From: Aphelenchoides besseyi
Lineage: Eukaryota > Nematoda > Chromadorea > Rhabditida > Aphelenchoididae
DNA: 64,000 nt
Assembly: GCA_024699855.1 (NCBI GenBank)
Contig: JAMPIQ010000003.1
Location: forward strand, 5,022,001-5,086,000
Reading direction: 5' to 3'
The stretch's first letter is position 1. Each line of letters begins with the position of its first letter. Shown here in pieces: positions 46,931 to 59,224 of the stretch. A program made the translations under genes and the position numbers. Below the pieces are notes generated by a model. It ran no database searches and was not told the origin of the DNA. It saw only the letters and a program-made list of their open reading frames with translations.

Positions 46931-48783
46931 TTAACTGGGTTGATCATTATTTGAACACGTATGCGACTTGTGACATCGGCTGTTGCACGGTCGACCGGAT
47001 TTAAAACATCTGCACCGATTTGATTGGCAACCAGTAAGACATGAGCAATGAAGAAAACCTTGAGTACCAGTAGCTGATTGTGATCCAACAGCAGCACGAA
47101 ACGAGCGATGAGTTGAAACAGGAACATCACTAACGGACAAGAATTGTTGAACTGTGGGATCAATCTGATTACGAGAATATAATTGCGGCAAGCGACCATT
47201 TTTTGTTCCCAAAGTGTACAAATCACTTTCCTCATTGTGCTCGATTACAACGGCCATAAGATTTCTCGGTCCGGTTTGGTGGCGGTCAACAGAAGCGATC
47301 TTAATCAAAACAGTTGTTCCAACAGTAACTCTTGCAAATCTAAAAAGAGAATAAGACCATGAAAAACAATTACATTTACTTACCGACGATTAGAAGATCG
47401 TAACATTCGTTCGGCTTGATTTTCCGTGGCATGTAACACATGTTGACGAATCTCAGTTCGACTTTCTTCGAGAATTTGGTCGTTGATCCATTCCGGAACC
47501 AGATCTGGTATGATTTCATCTCCACTTTCATCGACAATTGGACGGTTTTCATTTTGTTTGTTTGCTTCAATCACTTCCATTCTCAAATCGCCAGCATTTT
47601 CGTCTGCATCTGAAGAAATGTTGAAAAGAAGTGGAGGTGGAGTTGGATCAACACCTGAAAGTGAACTTCATAGAAAATAAAATTGATTTAAATCTTACCA
47701 AAAAGAGCTCGATAAGGGGTCATCTTTATTCCTGAATGATATCGAGTGTTTTTTTGGAATTGAACGGTTGGAAGAACAGAAACCCATTGAGTTGAATCAC
47801 GTTCAGCCAATGAAGCAGCGATCATATCTTCAATATCGCGATTTGCTCGCTCGACCAATCCTTGAGATTCTGAGTGTCGTGGTTTGCCATGAACACAACG
47901 AGATCCCCATTCAGCAGCTATTTGTTCGATCTTTTCATTTTTAAACTCCCGACCGTTATCAGTATGAAGAAGTTTAGGGGCACCAAAGATTGAGAAGATT
48001 GATAAAAGTTCTTCTTTGACAGCATCAGCAGTTTTGTTTTTTATCGCGCGAAGATTCACAAATTTGGAATGATGATCAATAAATACGAGTAAATAACGGA
48101 AATCTCCGTCCGGCTAAAACGCTAAAATAATAAAACAAGTAAAAAGAATTAAAATTACTTTGGATGTAAAGTCAATGAGATCACATTGAGCACTATCATT
48201 AAACTGTTTTTCGACCATCGGTTTCACAATGACCCCGCGTTTGATTTTTCCTTGTTTCAACTTGCAAAATTCGCAGCAACTTAAAAAAGCCAAAACCACG
48301 TCGCTGAAACAATGAAAAATTGAAGAAACGATTTACTTAACTTACTTGCTTAAACCACCATAACCTCGACTTTTGATTTCCTTCAGCATAATGTTTCGTC
48401 CGGCGTGTCCTTTTTCAACGTGTATTGACCACAAAATTCCGAAACATTTGTCTTGGCGAACAACAAGAAGGTCTTTACGAAACAATTTGTATTTGCGTCC
48501 AATTTGTTTGCGCTTGTACCTAGAAAGTGTTGGGATTTTCATCAATGATAAAATAATATACAAACCGTTTAATCACATTGTAATCCTTAATGTCTTCAGT
48601 TGCAACACCTTCTCCTTTCCGTTTCAAGATTTGCAGCTTGTTCTTGTAATCCTCAATTGTTTTGACACCACACGACTTAGCATTTTGAATGAAAGTGTTG
48701 AGAAGCGGCTCAAAACGAGTTGCCGTTTCTAGACGATTAACTTCTTGAGGGTCGTTTGTAATGTCATCAGCCGATGTGTCCAT
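46931..48783 (-). CDS. Ginger-type transposase/integrase
   Basis: Start at 48783; several exons with 40-60 bp introns. Order: N-terminal region (TSADDITNDPQEVNRLETAT), an H-x5-H...CxxC zinc-binding part (HVEKGHAGRN, CCEFCKLK), integrase core with D in QCDLIDFTSK, D in LLHTDNGREF, E in SESQGLVERANRDIEDM, then the IHHHxxxY-like strand LLVFIDHHSKF. A C-terminal part has QTGPRNLMAVVIEH and a Cys/His cluster (CLTGCQSNRCRCFKSGRPC, CHKSHTC) as seen in KRBA2/Ginger-related proteins. All DDE residues are present. I found no obvious premature stop within exons, so it may still be active. Confidence 0.8.
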
Positions 48784-49009
48784 AATCTAAAATTGAATAA
48801 CTGCAATATGAAAACCGAATTTTAGATTAAAAACATACCAATCCTAAAAGTCAAAATTGAAACCACAAAATAAAAAAAACAAGAAAAAATCATCAGAAAT
48901 AGTAATTGTGCGGCCATCTTTCCGCTTGCAGTCATTGTAAAGGCGGGATTTCAAATCAAGTTTCTTGTCCGATTTTTTAATTATGTTCAATTGCATTGTT
49001 TAACAATGG

Positions 49010-49178
49010 TTTACTAGTAATTTAAAGTAAAACTGGAGATTTAAGGTAGAAATGTGTAATTTCACAAGTGTGCCGGCATATTTCACGAATGTGCCGGCAT
49101 TTCTACAAAACTGCCGGCATTTTTACATTTGCGCCGGCATTTTTACAAAAATGCCGATTCGACAATAATGCCGTAACA
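49010..49178 (-). repeat. Right inverted repeat of the Ginger-like element
   Basis: Reverse complement of 46623-46791 by eye; ends CCGTAACA next to the TATC duplication. Confidence 0.9.
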
Positions 49179-49197
49179 TATCATTTTTTCAGTGCTA

Positions 49198-49513
49198 CGT
49201 ATGGTGGGACAGCGTGGTGCAAAGGTAACACGTCTGCACAGAGTTCGGTGGCTCCCAGGTTCAATCCCTGGTCGAGCTGTAATGCGAATTCCGCTGTTCT
49301 CGCCCCACCCAGACGGTACCAATTCTGGAAGCCAATGGGTACCTTGAATTCAAGGGGAAGCACGGGGGCGCTGTTCAGAGCTGGCAACTCGCAACAGCAA
49401 TGCCCTTACAATATGCCAAGACCCGAACATAATAGGGCGTTCGGAGCCTCTCCATCGCTTGCGATTGAATCAAAAGAGGGGATTTTTCGTGCTTTCGTGC
49501 TTTCGTATGGTGG
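49198..49513 (+). mobile_element. tRNA-derived SINE
   Basis: The 10-bp direct repeat CGTATGGTGG at 49198-49207 and 49504-49513 flanks a 296-bp insert. The insert begins with a tRNA-like head: A-box TGGTGCAAAGGTAACACG (49215-49232) and B-box GGTTCAATCC (49258-49267); CCAGG/CCTGG forms a T stem around TTCAATC, and ACAGC pairs with GCTGT as an acceptor remnant. The body is unrelated to tRNA, and the 3' end carries a short CGTGCTTT tandem repeat, a common SINE tail. It encodes no protein and would depend on a LINE not seen here. Confidence 0.75.
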
Positions 49514-49750
49514 ATAGTGTTTTGCGTATCAAGGATTTGCTCTACTGTAGCTATTTAAAATTGTTTTTAGAGTCGCTGATTGTCGTTAAATCTTTTTCGC
49601 CTGGTTAATAAAAATCTTCCGTTTATTGATTCGTATAAAAAGACAAAATACGTTTATGAAATTCGTGAATAGAAAGATGAATTCCAATAAAATCGAATAC
49701 CCAGAATTCTGTATGCTTAGAATCCGGTTGAACATCCCAATACGTCTGAA
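49514..49750. other. Spacer between SINE and LTR element
   Basis: No gene or repeat recognised apart from the flanking elements. Confidence 0.3.
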
Positions 49751-49754
49751 CAGG

Positions 49755-49952
49755 TGTCGTCTCACCACGACCAAATCGAAAAGCCGGAATAAAAAACGTT
49801 TATTCCTGCCTCGAAAAAACGATAACAATAAGCGCCGAGGCGAAAAACGGGGGATTAAATAGGAACATCACTACAAAAGACAAACTACAAAAACAAACTA
49901 CAAAAGCAAAATCGATGAACTGGAGATCGCCTTTTGGCCGCTCGAAGCGACA
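49755..49952 (-). repeat. 3' LTR of the BEL/Pao element
   Basis: 198 bp, TGTCGTCTCACC...GAAGCGACA on the plus strand; contains AATAAAAA and matches 56120-56317 without a difference that I could see. Confidence 0.92.
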
Positions 49953-50058
49953 CTCCCGGCCGCGGGGTGTCGGGCCGAAATTGAAATTTACCCCTTAACC
50001 AAAATTTAACCAAAAAACAAATATGACTTTAGGTAGACCGCGGCGAAGTCGAGCTTCG

Positions 50059-53000
50059 TTATTCCTCGAGTGTACTTTCCACTAACTGGGCCGCTCGTTG
50101 CTTCGCCTTTCGTGGATATTGGCCACGACTCGGCACTCCAAACTCGATCCTCTCAATCGGGTTCTCTTCACTCAACTCTTCGCTTGTCTCCTCTCCGAGT
50201 TCCAAGGGGTACAATTGATTGACGGCTCGCTTCAGTATCTTTCCGGAGGGTAGACGAAGACCGACGGTCCGGCATTTTCCGAGTGGATCGACGAACAATT
50301 CCGTTATACGCGCGAGCTTCCACAATCCTCTTGGCAACTCACTCTCACTCACCAAAACGACCTCTCCAACTCTCGGCACTCTTCGAACAAACGCTGACTC
50401 CTTCTTTTCCTTATTCTTATGAAACAAAGTCGCAAGGTACTCTCGAATCCATTGATGCCAAAACTGATCCAAACGATGTCGATCCGCGTCAAATCTCTTC
50501 TTTAAAGCGAGTCGGATGCCCTTCTCTTCAGTGAAGTCCGGGTCCTTCAAAACCTCGTCATCTTCCAAAGGATCTTCGTGTATAGGGTTGCCCTGAGGCC
50601 GAAGAAAGTCGATGGGACGGAGAGCCTGGAAATCGAGATCGTTTGGGACGACGAAGAGAGGACGCGAATTAATCGTTGTTTCAATACGCGAAATGAGTGT
50701 CCAAAATTCCCAAAACGTAAGTCGTTTCCGTCCTTGACATCGTTTCAACGAATTCTTGACGTTGTGAATCAGCCGTTCCCAAGTGCCCCCTCTCCATGGC
50801 GCCAACGGCGTGATATGCAGCCATTCGCTGCCCGCGTTTCGAAATTTGTCATTGAACAATTTTGCTGCGAGTGTGAAATTGGTGGCGTTGTCACTCCAAA
50901 TCCGTTGGGGTAATCCTCGAGCCGCGACAAACCGATCAAAGGCGAGGACGAACTGTTCCGTCGTTGTGTCCTTGAGTATCTCGAGATGGATGGCACGAAT
51001 CTTCAGGCACGTAAACAGAGCCACGTAGCAACCTTCTTCCTTCAAGTGAATAGGGCCCAGCAAGTCAACACCTGTTATCTCAAAGGGACGACCCACTGAT
51101 ACACGATCACGAGGAAGATCCGCAAGCGGCGCGTGAAAGGGCTTACCGCTGTATTGTCGACAACGAAAACAGTTGTGAAGAGCTTTCTTGACTTCTGTGA
51201 CATTGACGAAGTATCTTTCCCGCAAAGTCGCCAGAATCGCCTGAACACCCGAATGGCAATCTCGTTCGTGGATGTGTATGACGAGGCGTTCCGTGATCTT
51301 CGCTTCGCTGGGCAACCAAATCGGATTCGCTCTGTCGTACCCTACGGACGCTTCCGGTAGACGAGAGCGACAACGAACCACTCCTTCCTTATCTTCGAAC
51401 ATCCGATAGTTGATCTTCTTCTTTTGAGCTGGTGGGTGGGCGTGCTGCGCCTCCTTAATTAACAGCGACGTGACTCTCTGAACCTTTTGCCTCAAGGATG
51501 ATTTCGGCGTCTTCCCTTTACGAAATCTTTCGACTGCCTCCATGACTTTGACTCCGATGCGAATCAATTTGTTGAAGTCTCCTCGATTAGGATCGACAAA
51601 CGCGAAACCCGTTTCCCTTTGGTTTGCTACTAACGAAACTGATTCCGAAACCTCCACTGCTGACTCGTGAGCACCATCCCGCGCGATGATCAATGAGCCC
51701 GGCCACTTGTCTTTAGATTCGACAAGAAAACTCGGACCGTGAAACCAAATGTCTGACTGCATCAATTCCTTCAAAGAACAACCCCTCGTAAGTAGGTCTG
51801 CCGGATTCTGACTCGTATCCACAAATCGAAATTCTGCCCGTGTGTTGTACTTTCTAATTTCATTCAAACGATTTTGTACGAAGACGCATTGTTTGTCCTT
51901 CTTGTTCTTGATCTGATGAAGCACGATTTCTGAATCGGTCCAAATTGTGATGTCTCTGATGTGCTTAACCTCTGTTTCGATGAATCGTGCAATACGCGTT
52001 CCGATCAACACTGCCATGAGTTCTCCTCTGGGAATCGTGAAGTTGTTCTTCCTTGGAACGATTTTCGTTTTGGCGTATCCCACCTCCGCCCGCGAGTCGA
52101 AACAAAAAAAAAGGCGATGGCCCCGTAGGCTAAAGAAGACGCGTCGCAAAAAACGTTCAAGTCGATTTCTTGCTTAGTCGAACCGGAGAGCTGCCGAGGA
52201 AACGTGACGACCTTCTCTTCTTCTATCAAAGAGTTCCATTTGACCTGTAGTTTGTCCTCCAAGGCGTCATCCCATTGCGTACCGTTCTTCCAAACCTCTT
52301 GTTGAAACGTTTTCCATTTGACCGTTATCGGGGCGAGGATACCTAGGGGATCGTAAAGGGATTGGATGTACGACAGAACATTTCTCTTAGTTATTTCTTT
52401 CGACCAATTTGGAATTCGTAGTTGAAGCGAATCGTCTTTCACATCCCAATTAAGACCAAGGACCTTTACTTGCGATTTCGTTTCGTCGGGATTCATTTCC
52501 TTCATAACCTCCGAATTGTTGGCAAAATGTTCCCGCAGATTGAAATGAGCACTTTGTAGCTTCTCTTTCAACCGCTTGGAGTCTTTGATCGCTTCTTCCA
52601 CGGAATCGTACACTTGGACCACGTTGTCCACGTACGTGTTAGACAGAGTCTCTTCTTCGTCCTTCAAATGATGGTGGATCGTTAGTGACAGAAGAGTGGG
52701 GGAGCAAATGACACCAAAAGCTACCGATGTGAAACGGCAAATTTGTAAGTTGTCGAAGTCCAAAGGCTTTTCCCAGTCTCGAGGAATAAAGAAGCGCACG
52801 CAATCCCGTTGATCTTCATGTAAACGTATGGAGTGAAAGGCCTTTTCAAGATCCGAGACGACGGCAATGGGTCCCATACGAAATCGAAGAAGAATGCCGA
52901 CGAGTAATGGGATACCTGGTGGACCTTTGTGCAATTGGTCGTTTAACGATGGAGATCCACGTTTGTGCGCACTTGCGTCGTAAACACACCGCATTTTCGT

Positions 53001-55379
53001 CGTCGTTTTTCCTGGAGTATATACCGGACGGTGCGGCATATAGTATTCGTGACCGACGACTCCTTTCCAAGTGACCTTCTCTATCGTACCTCGACGAAAC
53101 TGATCCTCAAAGTCCGCTTTGTAACCTTGCAACTTCTCCTTATCTTGACTCAAACGCCTGAACGTGTTTCGGGTTCTGTGGAAAGCAAGCTCGAAATTCG
53201 TTGGCAATGGTCCGCAATTCTCCTTCCACAACCAATCAACAGAATATCGTTTTGTCTCCGGATCAAACGTAGTTGTTTGTCGAAATCGTTCCCGTATTTT
53301 CTCGTCCGAATCTTCTGAGAGCTCCGCCGAATTTATTCCCAAATTCTCCAACATCCAATAGGCTGCCACGTCCGTTGGCTCCTCTTCCTCCTCGAATTTT
53401 CTCGAAGTCAAAGAGATTGCCTTTCCTGAGTAACTGAGGTTCTTCTTCCCGCGACCCGTGATGATTGGTCCCGCCTTTGAGTCAATGAATGAGAATCCGT
53501 CAGAGGTCTTTGTTTCCTTGATTCCCAAAAGTTTCCACACGTGGTCTTTCCCTAACAGAAGTTGTGGTTCAACCTTCTCCGCGACAACCGATTGTCCTTC
53601 AAACCGCACAAAATCCAATGATGAAATGAGCTGTGGAATTGCGATTGCCTCTACTGCCATCTGATGTTGTCCCGTCCGCAACTGGAATTGCACTTTGTCT
53701 CCTTGGATTGGCTTCGTGACCTCTCCGCCAAAAATTTCGGTTTGAAACTGATGAACACCTAACGACGACAATCCCAAGGATTCCTTTACCCTGGATGTCA
53801 AATACGATTCGTTGGCCCCACTATCAATGAGTGCGTAAACCCTTTCCGCTTTTGAGTTTCCTTCATTGTACAACTCGACCTGGACGACTGGTAGAAGAGC
53901 TTCCGATGTGCGGGCGATGAATGATCTATTGACCGTGTTCGTCTCCTCCACCGAAACTCCTTCGTCTTGTTGATCTTCGCGTTGGAACGAAACCGCTGCC
54001 GTCTGGCGATTCTTCGGAAGCGGAACCTGATTGGATCCTGAACCCATCGGCCGAAAACTCAACTTTGCCGGTTCTCCTTTCGTTTGGCGCTGACAAAGAC
54101 TCTGATGGTGATTTCCTTGACACAATCGACACTTCCGGTTACAGTCTTTACACAAATGTCCCGGCGACAGACATTTAAAGCAACGTTTTTGTTCCTGAAC
54201 AATCGACTTTCTTTGTTGAATATTCGAGACACGTTCACACTCCGAAGAAAAATGTCGTTGACCACAGAAAACGCAGTTGAAGGTACGCGGTTGAGACGTA
54301 AAATTTCCCTGTGCCGGCTTCTTGTTCGCTGGCGTTTGCAAGTCCGAATAATGCTCCGTCAACTCCTTGACGTCGATATAAGCCTGTAGGCGGAAAACAA
54401 GGACTTCAAGATTCCACATCTTCTGCTGGCGTTTGAACCACATGAGATCGAGGAGTACCGGTTCCGGGAGTTTGCGCTGGATCTCTTGAACAATCAACGC
54501 TCCGTCCAGCGACGTTCCTTGTCTTTCAAGTTGACGCCGCAATCTTTCGACCTCCTGAACAAATTCGCGGAGCGAGCGTGCCGAATCAACAGGTTTTCGA
54601 AGCTTCAAAAGTTGATCCAAAAGATTCGATTCGATAAGCTCGTTACGTCCGAAGTTTCGTTTGACAGCCTTAAGAACTTCCGTGTAGTTTTCCGCTTCGA
54701 GACTGAACGATTTCGCAAGCTTGAGTGGCTCTCCGGCAAGGCTTCCAATCAAGTACGACAGCTTGAAAAGATCACTGATGGGCTGCTGTTCTACGAGTTG
54801 ATCAAACATCTGCATGAAACCTTCCCACTCCTGTGGCTTTCCATCAAAACAAGGTAACTGCAAATTGGGGAGCGGAAGCCGAGGCACGCTGACTAGGCTG
54901 TGTGAACCGATCGAACCCGAGGCGTTGGGATCTACTGTCAGCGACGAATGATTGGGTCCCGCTCCCGTGGAGTTGAAGACAGCGTCGAAACGATTCAAGA
55001 AAACGCGCGTTTGATCGATGGCCGTTTGTAGATCGTCTTTCAAGTCGTCCGAGTCGTCGAGCGCTTTGGGGATGTCCCGTCCTGGCGTTGTCACCCACTC
55101 CGCTCGTACTTTTTCTTCTAATGGCTCTTCTGCCAATTTCTCCCACTCCTTCCAATCTCGCTCAACTCGCTCTCGGCGCTTAGTTAATTTCGTGTGCTGG
55201 GCCTTTAGTTCGATTAATTTCAATTCGCAATTTTGACGATTCATCAGTTCGGACTGTCCCGGATCTTCCTCGAAAGGTCTCGATGTCTTCCAGGCGTTGA
55301 TTCCATCGTTCAACTGCTTCAGTGCCAACGCGATTCGCGAGCGCAGAGGACCAGTTCCGGATTTCCACTCTTTCGCCAT
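50059..55379 (-). pseudogene. BEL/Pao gag-pol polyprotein with one frameshift
   Basis: Minus-strand frame 55379-52005 encodes gag with coiled coil, zinc knuckles (CVFCGQRHFSSEC, CFKCLSPGHLCKDC), an aspartic protease (YALIDSGANESYL), and reverse transcriptase (RCVYDASA, VVSDLEKAFHSIRL). A second frame 52149-50059 continues RNase H (AEVGYAKTKIVPRKNNFTIP) and integrase (HCFRCRQYSG, ITGVDLLGPIH, IWSDNATNF, PWRGGTWERLI) with a DUF5641-like tail. The frames overlap at a run of nine T (minus strand; 52104-52112), where a one-base change breaks the RNase H domain. The RT motif reads YVDN (Asn codon 52623-52625) where the family has YVDD. Either change would stop replication. Confidence 0.9.
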
Positions 55380-56119
55380 ACTTCACTCGACTCGAATTGT
55401 CTACGTTTTGTCCCACCGAAAGTTTCCCCCTTTCGTTCCCTCCGGCCCCGTCCCGTGAGTTCGCTTCGAGCAAACTAAGCGATTACAAAGATTTTTGGAG
55501 GGGGAAGGAACCTAAACGACAGTAGGGCAAAATGATATTTTGACGAAAAAACGGGTAAACCGACTTCCAATGTCCTTGACCACCGAGCTTGTCCAGAAGC
55601 TTGCTAGCCCCACCGAACCACCGATCGAGAGTCGAGTAGATGACGAACTTGCGTGTGGATGAGGTACTTGACCAGCGAGAGAGCGAACCGTTTTCCGAGT
55701 TCCGCTCGAGATGAAAACCACCGAACCGCAGAGTTGACCAACTTGGTAGGGTACAAGTAGGATCAAGTGTTCTTCGCTTGTGAATCTTCCAACGGATTCG
55801 AGTCGGGCTTCCAATACTCCCAACCGATGAACCGAGCTCAAAATAACCTCCAGCTCTTGGTTACCACGAAACCCAAAATAACCTCAGGTTCCAAAGACGA
55901 TAGATAGAAAATCAATAAAACGATAGACCGAAGTGTGTCGAGTAACTAGACTGAACACTCAACGTAGAACGAGAGACGGCAATAAGCCACAATTCGGATA
56001 GAACAATAAGTGATGGGCGATCCTTGGCCAACAAACAATGGGCCCAGTAAACCGCAAGAAGAGCCGATCCGCGACTCGAAGACTTCAGTGAGGTAATCCG
56101 TCTCACTGTGAGCACCTTT

Positions 56120-56317
56120 TGTCGTCTCACCACGACCAAATCGAAAAGCCGGAATAAAAAACGTTTATTCCTGCCTCGAAAAAACGATAACAATAAGCGC
56201 CGAGGCGAAAAACGGGGGATTAAATAGGAACATCACTACAAAAGACAAACTACAAAAACAAACTACAAAAGCAAAATCGATGAACTGGAGATCGCCTTTT
56301 GGCCGCTCGAAGCGACA
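56120..56317 (-). repeat. 5' LTR of the BEL/Pao element
   Basis: Same length and sequence as 49755-49952; followed by CAGG. Confidence 0.92.
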
Positions 56318-56321
56318 CAGG

Positions 56322-56975
56322 AGACTACTGTTTAGGCTTCTAATCGCTTTTATTAATGGGAAAAGCGTTTTAACTACTTGGCTACAACCATAACGTGTCC
56401 AAATCGCCTTAGGCTGTTTAAGGCCGTGAAAAGATCATTAAAATGCTAATTTTACACTCGTTGACATTAAAACCATGAAATCAATTTTGATGAATGTGGT
56501 TTGTTGGCAAAGTAAGCCTAGTTTTTCTTTATGAGTTTCTTTTTTTTCAAGTTCGGCTGAGCGTCTATAACCAATAGTTCCCCTGCCGGTGTTTTTATCG
56601 CTTTATTTGTTTCCGACTTAAACGAAAAACGTACGTGTCCAACCAAAGATGGGGAATCCGATGACTAATTTCCGTGATCCATTCAAGGGTTTCTTTTACT
56701 GTCAAAGGTGTCAAGTGCACACATAAATAAACGAAAAAAACACGCGTTTTACAATTGATTAGCGTGTCGGTGGTGGCAAAAGTCTCGTTTCCACATGATC
56801 AATTGCTTTTCTTAACTGTAACAGCTTCGTTTTGATCAATAAAAACCGCGTGTTTGATTTCCTGTTCAACGAGCGAAGGTTGTGTTTAAAAGTTTCTGTC
56901 CGCGTCTCGTCCGTTATAAAACCGAACGACTTAACGTTCTTTTTTATTCTGATATTTTGATACAGATCGTTTGCA
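56322..56975. other. Upstream region of the second secreted-protein gene
   Basis: About 650 bp without recognised genes. A TTTAAAAG sequence at about 56885 may serve as a promoter element of the gene starting at 56976. Confidence 0.3.
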
Positions 56976-59080
56976 ATGAAAGTTCTCTGGTCACTGCAGC
57001 TTGTCTTATGTCTTGTTTATAGTTTGCAATTCAGCGTCGCAAGCAAACAATTTTGAAAGACTAGCATTACCATTTACTTTTAGGTTACGAGGACGCTAAA
57101 GAACTTGTCTCCAGCTTCGAAGGTATTGTCGACACTCCGCTGGCCAAAGACTTGAAGTTTTTCCATGTGTTTGCCGGAAACAGCGCGTTGTTTTTGCGGC
57201 GAATTGTTCCATTCGGGAGTTTATGGATACGGCTTTAAAAATAAAAATTAAGGTAGTTTCTTTTCGAGTACTTTTAATTGACCCTATGTTTAGGAAGACA
57301 AGTTAGAAAATTTGTTAACACTTACCAATGGCATAAACCATAAGCTCACCGACGTAAAGAAACAATTGGATTACATTATTAAATAGCTACTCAATGATTA
57401 TCACCGGGTACGTTTCGATTTAGAAATAACCGCTTGAAAAATCATTTGGAGCTTTATTACGAAAACCTTGCTGATTTCAAGAAAACTATTTCACAGGTTT
57501 AAATCACTTGGCAAAAATATTTTAGGACATCGTCATACCTATTTTTTCTTTGCTCGAACACATCGGTACTATGAGTCACCTGAGGATGAATGTCAGCGAA
57601 AACACAATACGCGCTTTCACGACCGAGTGTCTAGGAATCAATGCACCGCGAGTAATTGAAAAGGTAAGTTAAAATCTGAGGAACTAAACACGTTGATTTT
57701 AGGAAATGGCAAGAATTGCATCAGATTGCACGGATACTCGTTTGGATGCAACGTTGATGTCACGGATTTACACGCTTATAAACAGCTTCACTTACGACAT
57801 CTATGACTTAAACGAAGAATCCAAGAAATTGTTTCACCACCGACTAACCAGTAAGTTTTTAATTCCAGCGATTTTAATGCTTTCCTATTTAGTCCTTTAT
57901 TTTCATTTGGCGTCCCTCTTCGACACAAGTCTCAAGTTTTCGACTATCCGAGAGTTCCGGAGCGAAAACAATGGTACTTTTTGATGGATAGTTTAAAAGT
58001 TATTCCCAAATTTAGGACGCAATTTTGCGGACAAGCCCCAAATGCTTTTGGCACTGATGACGAAGTTTCAATTGAACGATGAGCATCAAATTGAAACGTG
58101 GGTTTTTTAAAATTTCAGTAAAGTAAATTCGCATATCTATGTTTTTAGCGCGCACGTGCAGATTTTTGTTTTATAAATTGAAAAACTGCGTTAGGATCTT
58201 GACTTGGTGGATCAGAGAGACACGCGTTTAATTCACTCAACCAAAATTAAATCTTTTTTCACACGGCTGTGCGAATCCCCTTTACCAAAATTTTTTTGAA
58301 TATTTGGCACTTTTAATTATCTTATTTTTAGCAACTGCGTTCCATTTGCTGCATTCCAAAGAAGCGGCTATCAATTGGACGCGATTACCCGATTTGGCAC
58401 AACATTCATACAGCACTATTACAGTCTTGTGAGTTTTCGAATTAAAAATTAAATTAATTAAAATTTCAGATTTATACAACGGTTATGTGTGCCAATATTA
58501 CTTACTGTCAACACCCAGAACAGGCGGACTATTTTACACGCCGTGTGGAACAGATTTTGGAGTCTGTGACTGAGTTTATTGACAAGTGGTTTGTTCACAT
58601 AGTTGTAAGTTTTCTGGTGAATTAGTAAAAGAATTTTGAATTTCAGGACAGCACATGGCCAGAGATGGAGCGAACTCTTGTTCAAAACATAATATTTGAT
58701 TATGCAGAAAACACCAAGATCCCTGAGAATAACGAAACGTACGCCCAGCTTGTAACAAGGATCTACAATGATATGAAACCAATTGGTCACTCGGGGTTAG
58801 TAAATTTTTGTAAAAAAGTTTACTGAACTTTAATCACTTTCTGTAAATTTTAGATACTTGCGTCAGTATATCGTGACAAAAGCGTACAGACACGACACCT
58901 ACAGTATGCAATTTGGATACGGATGGAAACCAAACAGATGCACTGTGGCTTCTTCGATGGACGCACACTGCACAATGCTCCGCGTCGACACATCGACTAA
59001 CCGTGCGGTCGTGAATTTCAACAATTTGCTTAACTTTTCGAATACCTCGCTTCCCACGTTTTTCAACGCCATGAACACGT
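56976..59080 (+). pseudogene. Decayed paralogue of the 38-42 kb secreted-protein gene
   Basis: Starts with a signal peptide (MKVLWSLQLVLCLVYSLQFS), then YEDAKELVSSFEGIVDTPLA. The frame breaks near 57220 (a one-base shift is needed to reach the donor) and at TAG 57382-57390 region. Later exons are intact with good borders: DIVIPIFSLLEHIGTMSHLR, EMARIASDCTDTRLDATLMS, VMCANITYCQHPEQADYF, STWPEMERTLVQNIIFDYAE, RQYIVTKAYRHDTYSMQFGY. Shared with the other gene: CANIT, a STWPE-x-E exon start, GH-x-RQ, and matching splice positions. The last readable exon ends at 59080 with a GTAAGT donor; the original 3' exon is gone, and Helitron sequence follows. Could still produce a protein if the two defects are assembly errors. 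Confidence 0.6.
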
Positions 59081-59104
59081 AAGTACAAGATCGAACAAAA
59101 GTAT

Positions 59105-59215
59105 TACAGTGGCGCTAAATTCTATTAGAAATTGCGCACCAATTTTGCTCGATGCAAAATCTCCGGCGCAAGTTTCGCAACGCCGCTAATTCAAAAGAAT
59201 TTGACCCATCCTGTA
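59105..59215. mobile_element. Small MITE-like inverted repeat in the intron before the Helitron
   Basis: 107 bp (59107-59213) flanked by TA, starting CAGTGGCGCTAAATTCT and ending as the rough reverse complement (CAGGATGGGTCAAATTCT inverted). Ends begin CAG and match each other at about 70 percent. Fits a degenerate Tc1/mariner-type MITE. Confidence 0.5.
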
Positions 59216-59224
59216 TAATTCACA

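Larger units (their letters stand above)
46619..49182 (-). mobile_element. Ginger-like DNA transposon with retroviral-type integrase
   Basis: Element 46623-49178 (2556 bp) is flanked by a 4-bp duplication TATC (46619-46622, 49179-49182). It has 169-bp inverted repeats starting TGTTACGGCATTATTG and a minus-strand integrase gene. TGT ends, 4-bp duplication, inverted repeats and integrase fit the Ginger (gypsy-integrase-related) cut-and-paste class rather than an LTR element. Confidence 0.85.
49751..56321 (-). mobile_element. BEL/Pao LTR retrotransposon, nearly intact
   Basis: Element 49755-56317 with 198-bp LTRs (TG...CA) at both ends and a 4-bp duplication CAGG (49751-49754, 56318-56321). Transcription is on the minus strand, so the 5' LTR is the right one. 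The internal region holds a single gag-pol frame broken once. The LTRs look identical base for base, implying a recent insertion. Confidence 0.93.

Noticed and set aside
54486..54857. Plus-strand frames of 80-120 codons across the BEL/Pao element
   Set aside because: All are antisense to the gag-pol frame.
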